7,025 nt of DNA from an uncultured Sulfurovum sp. (lineage in GTDB: Bacteria > Campylobacterota > Campylobacteria > Campylobacterales > Sulfurovaceae): NCBI GenBank assembly GCA_902727905.1, contig CACVAR010000294.1, forward strand, positions 5,136-12,160, in the 5' to 3' direction. Both the position numbers and the translations under genes were made by a program. Shown here piece after piece: positions 1-6,850 of this stretch; position 1 is the stretch's first letter, and every line of letters starts with the position of its first letter. The notes under the pieces were generated by a model. That model was given only the letters and a program-made list of their open reading frames with translations, made no database searches and had not been told where the DNA came from.

Positions 1-3
1 CAT

Positions 4-9
4 AAGGAG
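4..9 (+). promoter_or_regulatory. Ribosome binding site of rpoD
   Basis: AAGGAG, inside TAAGGAGT, is close to a full complement of the 16S rRNA anti-Shine-Dalgarno end. It lies 8 nt before a TTG codon at 18. An in-frame TAA at 3-5 rules out any start further left. The next in-frame ATG codes for a methionine near residue 81, inside the conserved N-terminal part, so this site decides the TTG start. The TAA at 3-5 may also be the stop of an upstream gene, but too little sequence is present to say. Confidence 0.85.
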
Positions 10-17
10 TCTTCCTC

Positions 18-1880
18 TTGGCTGCAAAAGACATCAACAAAAAATTAGACGAAATATTTAAAGAGTGTAAAAAATCTGACTTAATTACCTTTGAAGATTT
101 AGCAAAAGAATTTGACAAACAACCTACGGCTGTTCAAGCAAAGAAAATCTTAAAACTTTCACAAACACATAAAATACAATTAGTAACATCATCAGAGTAT
201 GCACATTTTCTTTCAGTTGCTGAAAAGAAAAAGCGTGAAGAGTTAAGACAAAAAGAGATGGAAAGTGGTGAATCTGAAGGTTTTGACTTTTTAAAAGAGA
301 AAGAACTACTGGAATGGAGTCGTTCTGATTCACCTGTTCGTATGTATCTTCGTGAAATGGGTAAAATTCCTTTACTTACCAAAGATGAAGAGGTGTTTCT
401 AAGTAGAGAAATTGAAGCTGGTGAAGATGTCATCTTAGATGCGATTTGTTCAGTTCCATACTTAATTGATTATATTTTAAATTACAAAGGTCCACTTTTA
501 AACAGAGAGCGTCGTGTTAAAGAGTTGTTCAAAAGTTTTGAAGATGAAAAAGATGACTCTGATGACAAAGCTGATGCTCCTGTAGCAAGTGATGCTGAGA
601 AAGCATCCTCTGCTGATAAGGCTGCTGATAAACGTGTAAAACAGGTTGTTTCCTCATTTAAAGCACTGGAGAAAGCTAAAAAAGAGTGGATGAAAAGTCG
701 TGATGAACTTGATATAACACTTGAAACAAATGCAGAAGATCTTGAAAAAATCATGCATGAGCAGATGAGAGTTGCCTTTAAAAAACAACAGCAAAAACTA
801 GCGCTTATTGATTTAGGACCTACTTCAAAACTGATTAATGAACTTGTTAAAGCGATGGAGACAGCACTGAAGAGCGATGACGGTTTTGAAAAAGAGTTAA
901 AAAGATTAGAATATAAATTACCACTTTTTAATGATGCTTTAAAAGCGAATCATGCTGGAATTTTAGAAAATATTTTAGAGATGGATAAAGAAGATATTAC
1001 CGATGCTGTTCCCGAAACAACAATGGTAAGTACTTATGTTGAGATTAAAAAACTTTATGAAACAAGAGAAGCAAGTAAAGACAGTTTTGACCTTGACCCT
1101 GAAAAGCTTGAAGAGATTTTAGGTCAAATTCGTCGTGGTAAAAAACGTTCAGAGATAGCTAAAACAAGAATGGCGAAGTCAAACTTACGTCTTGTTGTTT
1201 CTATTGCTAAGCGTTATACAAACCGTGGTTTACCATTCCTTGATCTTATTCAAGAAGGTAATATTGGTCTTATGAAAGCTGTTGATAAGTTTGAGTATCA
1301 AAAAGGTTATAAGTTCTCTACTTATGCTACTTGGTGGATTCGTCAAGCTATTTCACGTGCCATTGCTGATCAAGCACGTACGATTCGTATTCCAATTCAC
1401 ATGATTGAGACGATTAACAGAATTAACAAGATTATTAGAAAAGGTCTTCAAGAGACAGGTAAAGAACCAGATTTAGACACCATTGCTAAAGAGGTTGGAT
1501 TGTCTGTAGACAAAGTGAAGAATGTTATTAAAATTACTAAAGAGCCTGTGAGTCTTGAAACACCAGTTGGTGATGAAGATGATGGTAGGTTTGGTGACTT
1601 TATTGAAGACAAAGAGACCGTAAGCCCTTCAGACGCTGTACTGAACGATGACTTGAATAATCAGATTGATGAAGTACTTGATCAGTTAAATGAGCGTGAA
1701 AAAGCTGTTATACGTATGCGTTTTGGTCTTCTTTCAGATGAGAGTGATAGAACACTTGAAGAGATTGGAAAAGAGCTTAGGGTAACACGTGAGAGAGTAA
1801 GACAGATTGAATCTTCTGCTATTAAAAAGTTGAAACACCCAAGAGTAGGGCGTAAATTAAAGAACTACATAGAGGGATAA
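18..1880 (+). CDS. rpoD: RNA polymerase primary sigma factor RpoD (sigma-70)
   Basis: This is the housekeeping sigma factor, which directs core RNA polymerase to -10/-35 promoters. At 620 aa it is close in size to E. coli RpoD (613 aa). Visible domains: region 1.1-like, residues about 5-65; region 1.2, about 102-145 (SPVRMYLREMGKIPLLT); a long non-conserved segment, about 146-370, with an acidic Ala/Asp/Lys/Ser-rich stretch at 174-206; region 2, about 375-455, with the -10 recognition and melting motif YATWWIRQA around W439-W440; region 3, about 455-545; and region 4, about 550-612, with the -35 helix-turn-helix at 579-606 (TLEEIGKELRVTRERVRQIE). Region 1.1 together with all later regions marks a group 1 sigma rather than an alternative one. 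The start is TTG behind a strong Shine-Dalgarno. The stop lies 13 bp from the stop of the convergent minus-strand array. No promoter is visible because the window begins at the ribosome binding site. Confidence 0.98.
   Translation: MAAKDINKKLDEIFKECKKSDLITFEDLAKEFDKQPTAVQAKKILKLSQTHKIQLVTSSEYAHFLSVAEKKKREELRQKEMESGESEGFDFLKEKELLEWSRSDSPVRMYLREMGKIPLLTKDEEVFLSREIEAGEDVILDAICSVPYLIDYILNYKGPLLNRERRVKELFKSFEDEKDDSDDKADAPVASDAEKASSADKAADKRVKQVVSSFKALEKAKKEWMKSRDELDITLETNAEDLEKIMHEQMRVAFKKQQQKLALIDLGPTSKLINELVKAMETALKSDDGFEKELKRLEYKLPLFNDALKANHAGILENILEMDKEDITDAVPETTMVSTYVEIKKLYETREASKDSFDLDPEKLEEILGQIRRGKKRSEIAKTRMAKSNLRLVVSIAKRYTNRGLPFLDLIQEGNIGLMKAVDKFEYQKGYKFSTYATWWIRQAISRAIADQARTIRIPIHMIETINRINKIIRKGLQETGKEPDLDTIAKEVGLSVDKVKNVIKITKEPVSLETPVGDEDDGRFGDFIEDKETVSPSDAVLNDDLNNQIDEVLDQLNEREKAVIRMRFGLLSDESDRTLEEIGKELRVTRERVRQIESSAIKKLKHPRVGRKLKNYIEG
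611..634 (+). repeat. Imperfect 12-bp tandem duplication inside rpoD
   Basis: Two copies of a 12-nt unit lie side by side (TGCTGATAAGGC then TGCTGATAAACG), with nine identical leading bases. They encode A-D-K-A and A-D-K-R in the low-complexity charged linker of RpoD (residues about 199-206). The unit length keeps the frame, so the duplication only lengthens the linker. This is the kind of place where slipped-strand length variation between strains is tolerated. Confidence 0.5.
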
Positions 1881-1893
1881 TCCTTTATGTCAG

Positions 1894-2181
1894 TTAGTAA
1901 CACATTTCTTGTTTTAGTTTTTCCTGGTTAAGCTTTTTAACCAACTTTACAGATAAATCCCCATAACGTTCCTCATCTATACCAATTTTTTCTTTTAAAG
2001 CCTCAATATCATCATTATTTGCCCAAGTACTTAAGACCTTGAACTCTTTTTTTGTTAGTTTTACTTTTAAAACTGCTTTGAGTTCATCTTCCTCTTTAAG
2101 GGGGCGAACCAGCTTTCTAACATGGCTTTCAACTTCATCTCTTAGGGGTGTATGTTCATCTAATATTTCATCATTATTCAT
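1894..2181 (-). CDS. Small hypothetical protein, charged and helix-rich
   Basis: I do not recognise a named family for this 95-aa protein. It is highly charged (many Glu, Asp and Lys), has no signal peptide or membrane segment, and should be cytoplasmic. Residues 1-36 are acidic and probably helical. Residues 41-85, beginning KLTKKEFKVLSTWANNDD, loosely resemble the pattern of a LuxR/sigma-4 type helix-turn-helix (LT-x-x-E-x-x-VL, then helix, turn and helix), but without the usual small residue at the turn, so DNA binding is only a guess. The ATG directly follows the plsC stop (TAA then ATG). An AAGAG Shine-Dalgarno lies 8 nt upstream, inside plsC, which suggests translational coupling. It is the last gene of the array and faces the rpoD stop 13 bp away. 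A real gene is likely because the frame is open over its full length and fits the array with no gap. Confidence 0.75.
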   Translation of the reverse strand: MNNDEILDEHTPLRDEVESHVRKLVRPLKEEDELKAVLKVKLTKKEFKVLSTWANNDDIEALKEKIGIDEERYGDLSVKLVKKLNQEKLKQEMCY

Positions 2182-2895
2182 TTATCGTTCTCTTTTATGT
2201 TCATTATATTCGTTGTCAATGCATTCTTGCATTGTATGTCTAAGCTCATCATACCAGTTTTTATTAGCTTTAGAGACCTTAAAAGGCTCTAGGTAAGTAA
2301 TATGAACAGTTGCACTATAGGCAGTTTTATTATGCTCGTTAAGTAGTTTCTTGCTATTGGTTATAACAATAGGTTGAATGGTAAGTTCAAGTTTTTCAGC
2401 AACAATTTTTGTACCACCTTTAAATTTCAGTAGTTCTTGTTTATCGGTACGTGTACCTTCTGGAAAAATTGCAATGACTCTATTTTCATTAGAGTTTTTT
2501 GTCTCTTTAGCATCACGCAGAAGTTTGATTAGACCAGCTTTGTTCTCTCTGTCTACTTCTATCATTTTGGGTAGTTTGAGTAGGTATCCAAACCATGGTG
2601 CATCAAAGAGTTGTTTTTTAGCCACCCAACGCATGTTAGTATTACTATCAGCTTCAAGAGAGACAATGTCAATAATACCTTGATGGTTTGCCACAAACAT
2701 ATCTACAGAGTTATCTCGTGTTCCATGAGAGACAACTTTTCCTCCAAGAAAAAATATAATGGACTTGTTCCAATAGTGCAGTATATTTGACTTTCTTTTC
2801 GGAAAAATTAGTAAAAGGGGAATCATGATTCCAGCTGCTATAAAAGATATGGTAGCAGCACCATAGTAAAATCTAATCTTGGCAAAGATCTTCAT
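2182..2895 (-). CDS. plsC: 1-acyl-sn-glycerol-3-phosphate acyltransferase (PlsC/LPLAT family)
   Basis: PlsC transfers an acyl chain to lysophosphatidic acid to make phosphatidic acid, the precursor of membrane phospholipids, at the inner face of the cytoplasmic membrane. The family's motifs are all present in the 237 aa: motif I NHQGIID, an H-x4-D pair at H71 and D76; motif II around V114-D115-R116; motif III FPEGTR at 144-149; and motif IV near P175 (QPIVI). Residues about 13-32 form a hydrophobic membrane anchor, and the C-terminal tail is charged. The length is normal for bacterial PlsC. The ATG lies inside the last codons of the upstream SH3-protein gene (23-bp overlap) and is preceded by an AGGATGGA-like Shine-Dalgarno. 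The small hypothetical gene follows with no gap. Family assignment is firm. The exact acyl donor and acceptor are inferred from the family. Confidence 0.93.
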   Translation of the reverse strand: MKIFAKIRFYYGAATISFIAAGIMIPLLLIFPKRKSNILHYWNKSIIFFLGGKVVSHGTRDNSVDMFVANHQGIIDIVSLEADSNTNMRWVAKKQLFDAPWFGYLLKLPKMIEVDRENKAGLIKLLRDAKETKNSNENRVIAIFPEGTRTDKQELLKFKGGTKIVAEKLELTIQPIVITNSKKLLNEHNKTAYSATVHITYLEPFKVSKANKNWYDELRHTMQECIDNEYNEHKRER

Positions 2896-3880
2896 GTTTA
2901 ATCCATCCTACGGTACCATTCTTGTATTCTATTTTAACAAATTCATTACGCTGTGCTAATTTAGTTGTCTTGAACTTTTGATCAACATGGATACTTGTTG
3001 TAGAGTTTGAAGTTGGTATGATGTAAATAGGCGATCCCTCTTTGATACAAACTGTTGCCAGTGCTGTGTAAAATGTTAATAGAACAGCAGCAGCGATGAC
3101 AGCCATAACCAAATAAAAGAAATCTCTTTTCCATAAGAAAAGTAAGACAAATAAAATAGCAAGTATGAGCAAAGTGTATTTTTTTAGTGCTTCAAAACTA
3201 TCATCTTTAGGGTTTAAATCAGTTTGTGCAGCAACTGAACCATCATGAAGTTCAATAGGAATACTTTTTTCTACAAAATTCTCTTTAATAGTATCAAAGT
3301 AAGAAAAACTCAGTTCTGTTTGTTCTGTAGGTAATACGATGTAATAATGTATTTCCATTTTAGAACCCGTTCTTTTAGCATTGTCTATTCCATCTTTAAG
3401 TGCAGATGGTATGTAGATATCTTCTAAGTTTGCATCATGTGCTTCTAATGAAATAGCAACCAGATTTGTTTTCCCATCATAAACAGAGACTTGGTGGTTT
3501 TTTATTTTGAGGTCAGAGCCAATGATTCCTGAAAAGTCTTTATGTTTGGGAATTCTTTGAACAGGTATTTTAACACCATGAAGTCTTTTTTCATTATTGT
3601 CTATGTTAACCGTAACTTCTGGAATGCTAAAGACTTTGTCAGTAGTTTTAAAATAATAAGTGTAAAAGGTTTTAGAACCATTTTTAATAACAACAGCTTC
3701 GTCTAAAACTGGTTGTTTATCTCCTTTGAAGTCAAAAGAGATGACTTTGGGACTTGTTGTTACAAAACTAATCGGAAAGACTTGTTTTTGATATACTTTT
3801 TTCGGAACATAACTGTATTCAATATCTTCAGCAAAAAGACCCAATGTAAAGGTTAGCAAAAAAGCTATAATAAGTTTCAT
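2873..3880 (-). CDS. Membrane-anchored periplasmic protein with BatD-like region and C-terminal SH3-like domain
   Basis: Function unknown. The 335-aa protein begins with a clear signal peptide (about 1-17, cleavage likely at LFA/ED). A large beta-rich region follows (about 18-230), recalling BatD-type periplasmic proteins (YVPKKVYQKQVFPISF near the start, repeated Ig-like strand patterns). Two membrane segments (about 235-250 and 254-275) are joined by a three-residue positive loop, KRD, which should face the cytoplasm. The last 60 residues (277-333), ending NGTVGWIKHEDL, fit a bacterial SH3 fold and should lie in the periplasm. The mature protein has only two cysteines, C278 and C333, at either end of the SH3 part. 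The gene starts by sharing one base with the purQ stop (TAATG), with an AAGGG Shine-Dalgarno 11 nt upstream, and ends TAG inside plsC. I recall C. jejuni having a putative periplasmic protein at the same place. A role in envelope assembly or cell-wall binding is a guess from the SH3 part and its protease and acyltransferase neighbours. Confidence 0.85.
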   Translation of the reverse strand: MKLIIAFLLTFTLGLFAEDIEYSYVPKKVYQKQVFPISFVTTSPKVISFDFKGDKQPVLDEAVVIKNGSKTFYTYYFKTTDKVFSIPEVTVNIDNNEKRLHGVKIPVQRIPKHKDFSGIIGSDLKIKNHQVSVYDGKTNLVAISLEAHDANLEDIYIPSALKDGIDNAKRTGSKMEIHYYIVLPTEQTELSFSYFDTIKENFVEKSIPIELHDGSVAAQTDLNPKDDSFEALKKYTLLILAILFVLLFLWKRDFFYLVMAVIAAAVLLTFYTALATVCIKEGSPIYIIPTSNSTTSIHVDQKFKTTKLAQRNEFVKIEYKNGTVGWIKHEDLCQD

Positions 3881-4554
3881 TAAGCTATAAGCCCTTGAAG
3901 CATTTTTATACCATCATTTGAACCTAATATGTTTTCTAAAGCACGCTCTGGATGAGGCATGAGTCCAAATACATTTTTGTTCTTATTACAAACACCAGCT
4001 ATAGAAGTTACTGAACCATTTACGACAATTGGCTCACCTTTTTCATCTGAGTAACGTACCAAAATTTGTTCATTAGCTTCAAGTTCTTTAAAACCATTTT
4101 CATCAATGTAGTAATTACCATCTGCATGAGCAATTGGAATATTGAGTATTTCATCTTTATCACATTTTTGTAAAAAGTCATTCGTATTGTTCACTATTTT
4201 AAGCGTTTGGAACCTAGAGATAAAGTGTAGACCAATGTTTCTTTTTAATGCACCAGGAAGTAAACCAACTTCTGTTAAAATCTGAAAACCATTACAGATT
4301 CCTAATACTTTTCCACCATTGTTTGCAAAATCAATAACGCTTTCCATAACAGGTGAAAATTGTGCAATAGCACCTGAACGTAAGTAGTCACCATATGAAA
4401 ATCCACCAGGGACTATAATCAAGTCAGTATTATGAGGTAGTTTTGTCTCCTTATGCCATACAACAGTTGTGGTACAGCCAAGTTTTTCAAAAGCGTATTT
4501 AGTATCTAGGTCACAATTTGTACCAGGAAATTGTAAAATTGCTACGTGTTTCAT
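3880..4554 (-). CDS. purQ: Phosphoribosylformylglycinamidine synthase, glutaminase subunit PurQ
   Basis: PurQ is the class I glutamine amidotransferase subunit of FGAM synthase, the fourth step of de novo purine synthesis. It hydrolyses glutamine and passes ammonia to PurL. The 224-aa length is typical of stand-alone PurQ. The N-terminus VAILQFPGTNCD, the PGGFSYGDYLRSGAIA segment (49-64), the nucleophile elbow GICNGFQ with catalytic C87, and the His-Glu pair of MPHPE (H201, E203) are all intact. The separate PurQ plus PurS arrangement is the Bacillus-type three-subunit enzyme, not the fused PurL of E. coli. The start shares one base with the purS stop (TAATG) and has only a weak Shine-Dalgarno (GATAGAG), so coupling to purS translation is likely. 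PurL is not in this window. Confidence 0.97.
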   Translation of the reverse strand: MKHVAILQFPGTNCDLDTKYAFEKLGCTTTVVWHKETKLPHNTDLIIVPGGFSYGDYLRSGAIAQFSPVMESVIDFANNGGKVLGICNGFQILTEVGLLPGALKRNIGLHFISRFQTLKIVNNTNDFLQKCDKDEILNIPIAHADGNYYIDENGFKELEANEQILVRYSDEKGEPIVVNGSVTSIAGVCNKNKNVFGLMPHPERALENILGSNDGIKMLQGLIA

Positions 4555-4793
4555 TATATTAACTCTATCTTGTAATCTTCAATAACTGTATTTGCTAAAA
4601 TATCTTCAGCCATTTTTTCAACTTCTTTTAAAGCGTCTTCTTTATTAGTAGAAGTTAGTTTAAGAACAATTTGTTTACCCATACGAACATCTTCAACACC
4701 TTCAAAGTTCATTGCATCCAGTGCATGGTGAATTGCTTTTCCTTGAGGGTCAAGAACACCTTCTTTTAAAAATATGTTTACAATTGCTGTCAT
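4554..4793 (-). CDS. purS: Phosphoribosylformylglycinamidine synthase subunit PurS
   Basis: PurS is the small bridging subunit of the three-part FGAM synthase; in the Bacillus system it forms a dimer that holds PurQ and PurL together. The 79-aa size is right for the family, and the hallmark segment LDPQGKAIHHALDAMNF followed by VEDVRMGK is present at about 14-40. The predicted fold is alternating beta strands and two helices. The gene overlaps purC and purQ by one base each (TAATG at both ends). It has a good Shine-Dalgarno, AGGAG, inside the last codons of purC. Confidence 0.95.
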   Translation of the reverse strand: MTAIVNIFLKEGVLDPQGKAIHHALDAMNFEGVEDVRMGKQIVLKLTSTNKEDALKEVEKMAEDILANTVIEDYKIELI

Positions 4794-5512
4794 TATTTTG
4801 CTTCTCCTAAAATTCTTGTTAATACTTCTTGGTAAGCCACTTTAAGACCACCTAAACCTTTTCTAAATCTATCTTTGTCCATACTCTCACCAGTTTCGGC
4901 ATCCCAAAATCTAAAGTTGTCTGGACTAAGTTCATCTATTAAAATAATGTTTCCATTATTGTCTTTACCAAACTCAAGTTTAAAGTCAACAACTGTTAAA
5001 CCTTTGTCAGAAAAGAACTCTTGCATTACACTGTTTATTCTTCTAGCCATATAACGAATATAGTCAAGTTCATCAATGCTCTCTACAAGCTCTAAAATAA
5101 GACAATGCTGATCATTAAGTTTTGGATCACCAAGCTCATCATTTTTATAGTCAAATTCTACTAAGGTAAATGGAAGTTCTTTCCCATCTTCAATGCCAAG
5201 GTTTCTACTTAAAGAACCTGTTGCAATGTTTCTTACAATTACTTCTATGTAGATTACATCAGCTTTTTTATGGAGCATATGGTTTTCATCTAGCATGTCA
5301 ACAAAGTGTGTTGGAATACCTTTGTTAGCTAATACTTTAAAGAGTTCAGTTGAAATTTTATTGTTTAAGGCACCTTTTCCTGCTTCTGATGATTTTTTTT
5401 CACCATTAAAAGCAGTAAGGCTATCTTTAAACTCGGAAATTAAAAGCATTTCATCTTCTGTATGCCAAATTTTCTTTGCTTTACCTTCATAGAGTAAGGC
5501 TGTTTTTTCCAT
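4793..5512 (-). CDS. purC: Phosphoribosylaminoimidazole-succinocarboxamide synthase PurC
   Basis: PurC (SAICAR synthetase) joins CAIR and aspartate with ATP in the cytoplasm, an intermediate step of purine synthesis. The 239-aa size matches the short bacterial form. Visible family motifs: the nucleotide-binding start LLYEGKAKKI (7-15); FNGEKKSSEAGKG (35-47); EVIVRNIATGSLSRN (90-104); GDPKLND near 128-134; VDFKLEFG (175-182); DELSPDNFRFWD (193-204), where many relatives have DEISPDTCRLWD; and MDKDRFR (211-217). No disruption is seen. The gene starts 30 bp after the ctpA stop, with an AAGGA Shine-Dalgarno 10 nt before the ATG, and runs into purS by one shared base. Confidence 0.97.
   Translation of the reverse strand: MEKTALLYEGKAKKIWHTEDEMLLISEFKDSLTAFNGEKKSSEAGKGALNNKISTELFKVLANKGIPTHFVDMLDENHMLHKKADVIYIEVIVRNIATGSLSRNLGIEDGKELPFTLVEFDYKNDELGDPKLNDQHCLILELVESIDELDYIRYMARRINSVMQEFFSDKGLTVVDFKLEFGKDNNGNIILIDELSPDNFRFWDAETGESMDKDRFRKGLGGLKVAYQEVLTRILGEAK
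4804..4808 (-). promoter_or_regulatory. Ribosome binding site of purS, inside the purC end
   Basis: On the minus strand the sequence reads TTAGGAG, placed 10 nt before the purS ATG and overlapping the Gly-Glu codons at the end of purC. With the TAATG junction, it means ribosomes finishing purC sit directly on the purS start region. purS therefore need not rely on coupling alone, unlike purQ. Confidence 0.65.
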
Positions 5513-5522
5513 TATTATGTCG

Positions 5523-5527
5523 TCCTT
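5523..5527 (-). promoter_or_regulatory. Ribosome binding site of purC
   Basis: AAGGA on the minus strand lies 10 nt before the purC ATG in the 30-bp ctpA-purC gap. It supports the chosen start. The gap itself shows no hairpin followed by a T run, so I see no terminator separating ctpA from the purine genes. Confidence 0.65.
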
Positions 5528-5542
5528 GTTATTAGTTAAATT

Positions 5543-6850
5543 TTACTTATTGGTAATCATTAGCGCTTTTAGAATGTCAACAGCTGATTTTAGTTGAGAA
5601 TCTTTATATATTTGCTCTTCTGTGATGACTTTTTTATTTTCTTTAGTATTTTCTTCTTCTTTTTTACCATCTACTTTTTCAAGTTCACTCTCTAAATGTT
5701 TTTGTAAATCTTTCTCTTTAATAGATATACCTTCTTCAGCTTTTTTGATTTCACCAAAAGATACTTCTACATCTGGGGTTACACCAACAGCTTGAATGGT
5801 TCTTCCACTTGGTAAGTAATATCTTGCAATCGTTAAACGTAAGGCTTCATCTTGACTAATAGGCATAACAACTTGAACAGAACCTTTACCAAATGTTTTG
5901 TTACCAACAACGACAGCTCTTTTATGATCTTGTAATGCACCTGAAACAATTTCTGATGCAGAAGCAGAACCACCATTTACTAAAATAACCAACGGTGTAG
6001 AGAGGTCGGTATTTGCTTGACTTGCGTTATAAACTAAGTTCTCTTCAGGAATTTTACCTTTTTGGCTAACAATAGCACCCTCTTGTACAAACATGTCAAC
6101 AACACCAATCGCTTGGTTAAGAAGACCACCCGGGTTGTTTCTTAAATCAAGAACAATCCCTTTTCTTCCTGGGTTTTCTTTAATTCCCTTTTGAAGTCCC
6201 TGTACTACTTTTTGGTCAAAAGAGGTAACACGCATGTATAAGATATCTTCACCAATGGTTTTAGAATAAACAGATTGAATCTCAATGATATCTCTAACAA
6301 TTTTAATTTTAAGAGGTTTCATTTCCCCTTTTCTTACAACCGTTAACTCTATAGATGTTTGAGGTTTTCCACGCATAATTGAAACAGCTTTATCAATGGT
6401 CATACCCATGGTAGCTAATTCATTAATTTTTAAAATGATGTCACCAGCTTTAATTCCAGCTTTATCTGCAGGCGTACCTTCGAGTGGTGCAATAACTGTT
6501 AAAGCACCATCTTTCATTCCGACAGTAATTCCAAGTCCACCAAACTCCCCATGTGTTTGAACCTGTAACTCTTTGGTCTCTTTAGCATCCATAAATGATG
6601 AGTGGGCGTCAAGGTTAGAAAGCATACCTTTAAGTGCATTGTTGATAATGTCAGATGCATTTATGTCATCAACGTATTGTTCCTCTATTAGTTGTACAAT
6701 TTTTGTAAATTTTAAGTATGCTTCGAGTTTAGAAGTTTGCTCACTTTGTCTATTTGCATTGTCAGCTTGTAGAGAAGTCGATAAAATTACAGTAGCTGCA
6801 ACACTAGAAATGAAGCCTAAGAGTATTGCTTTTTTATTTTTAATTATCAT
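5543..6850 (-). CDS. ctpA: C-terminal processing peptidase CtpA (S41 family) with PDZ domain
   Basis: This is a periplasmic serine protease that trims or degrades proteins from their C-terminal ends. The 435 aa show a signal sequence or N-terminal anchor (hydrophobic 8-28, possible cleavage at LQA/DN), an N-terminal helical part (about 40-95, with the family's SSFMDAKE segment at 84-91), a PDZ domain (about 97-185, starting GEFGGLGITVG), and the catalytic core. The expected Ser-Lys-Gln triad is intact: S297 in GSASASE, K322 in FGKGSVQ 25 residues later, and Q326 four residues on. LDLRNNPGGLL (234-244) is the usual core motif. A charged Lys/Glu-rich segment (about 366-412) precedes a short C-terminal helix. 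The ATG at 6850 has no clear Shine-Dalgarno (only GGGA about 14 nt upstream), but it gives the best signal peptide (basic MIIKNKK, then hydrophobic). It is first in the array. Substrates cannot be read from the sequence. Confidence 0.96.
   Translation of the reverse strand: MIIKNKKAILLGFISSVAATVILSTSLQADNANRQSEQTSKLEAYLKFTKIVQLIEEQYVDDINASDIINNALKGMLSNLDAHSSFMDAKETKELQVQTHGEFGGLGITVGMKDGALTVIAPLEGTPADKAGIKAGDIILKINELATMGMTIDKAVSIMRGKPQTSIELTVVRKGEMKPLKIKIVRDIIEIQSVYSKTIGEDILYMRVTSFDQKVVQGLQKGIKENPGRKGIVLDLRNNPGGLLNQAIGVVDMFVQEGAIVSQKGKIPEENLVYNASQANTDLSTPLVILVNGGSASASEIVSGALQDHKRAVVVGNKTFGKGSVQVVMPISQDEALRLTIARYYLPSGRTIQAVGVTPDVEVSFGEIKKAEEGISIKEKDLQKHLESELEKVDGKKEEENTKENKKVITEEQIYKDSQLKSAVDILKALMITNK

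Larger units (their letters stand above)
1894..6850 (-). other. Probable seven-gene operon ctpA-purC-purS-purQ-SH3 protein-plsC-hypothetical
   Basis: Seven genes run in one direction with gaps of 30, -1, -1, -1, -23 and 0 bp, too tight for internal terminators and leaving little room for internal promoters. The only place with space for a main promoter is the non-coding region beyond 6850. The mix is purine biosynthesis plus envelope functions. From memory, Campylobacter jejuni carries the same order from the protease to plsC, which suggests an old, conserved array. Co-transcription is inferred from spacing, not shown. Confidence 0.75.

Noticed and set aside
124..754. Minus-strand open frames inside rpoD (124-333, 134-433, 482-754)
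   Set aside because: These are antisense shadows of a highly conserved gene with no Shine-Dalgarno or domain support.
1925..1943. Hairpin TGGTTAA - GCTTT - TTAACCA near the rpoD 3' side, considered as a terminator
   Set aside because: The 7-bp stem is AT-rich and no T run follows it on either strand. It lies inside the coding end of the small hypothetical gene.
2039..2683. Plus-strand open frames at 2039-2296 and 2378-2683 opposite the small hypothetical gene and plsC
   Set aside because: Their translations are serine-rich mirror images of lysine/glutamate-rich coding sequence, show no family motifs, and overlap well-supported genes.
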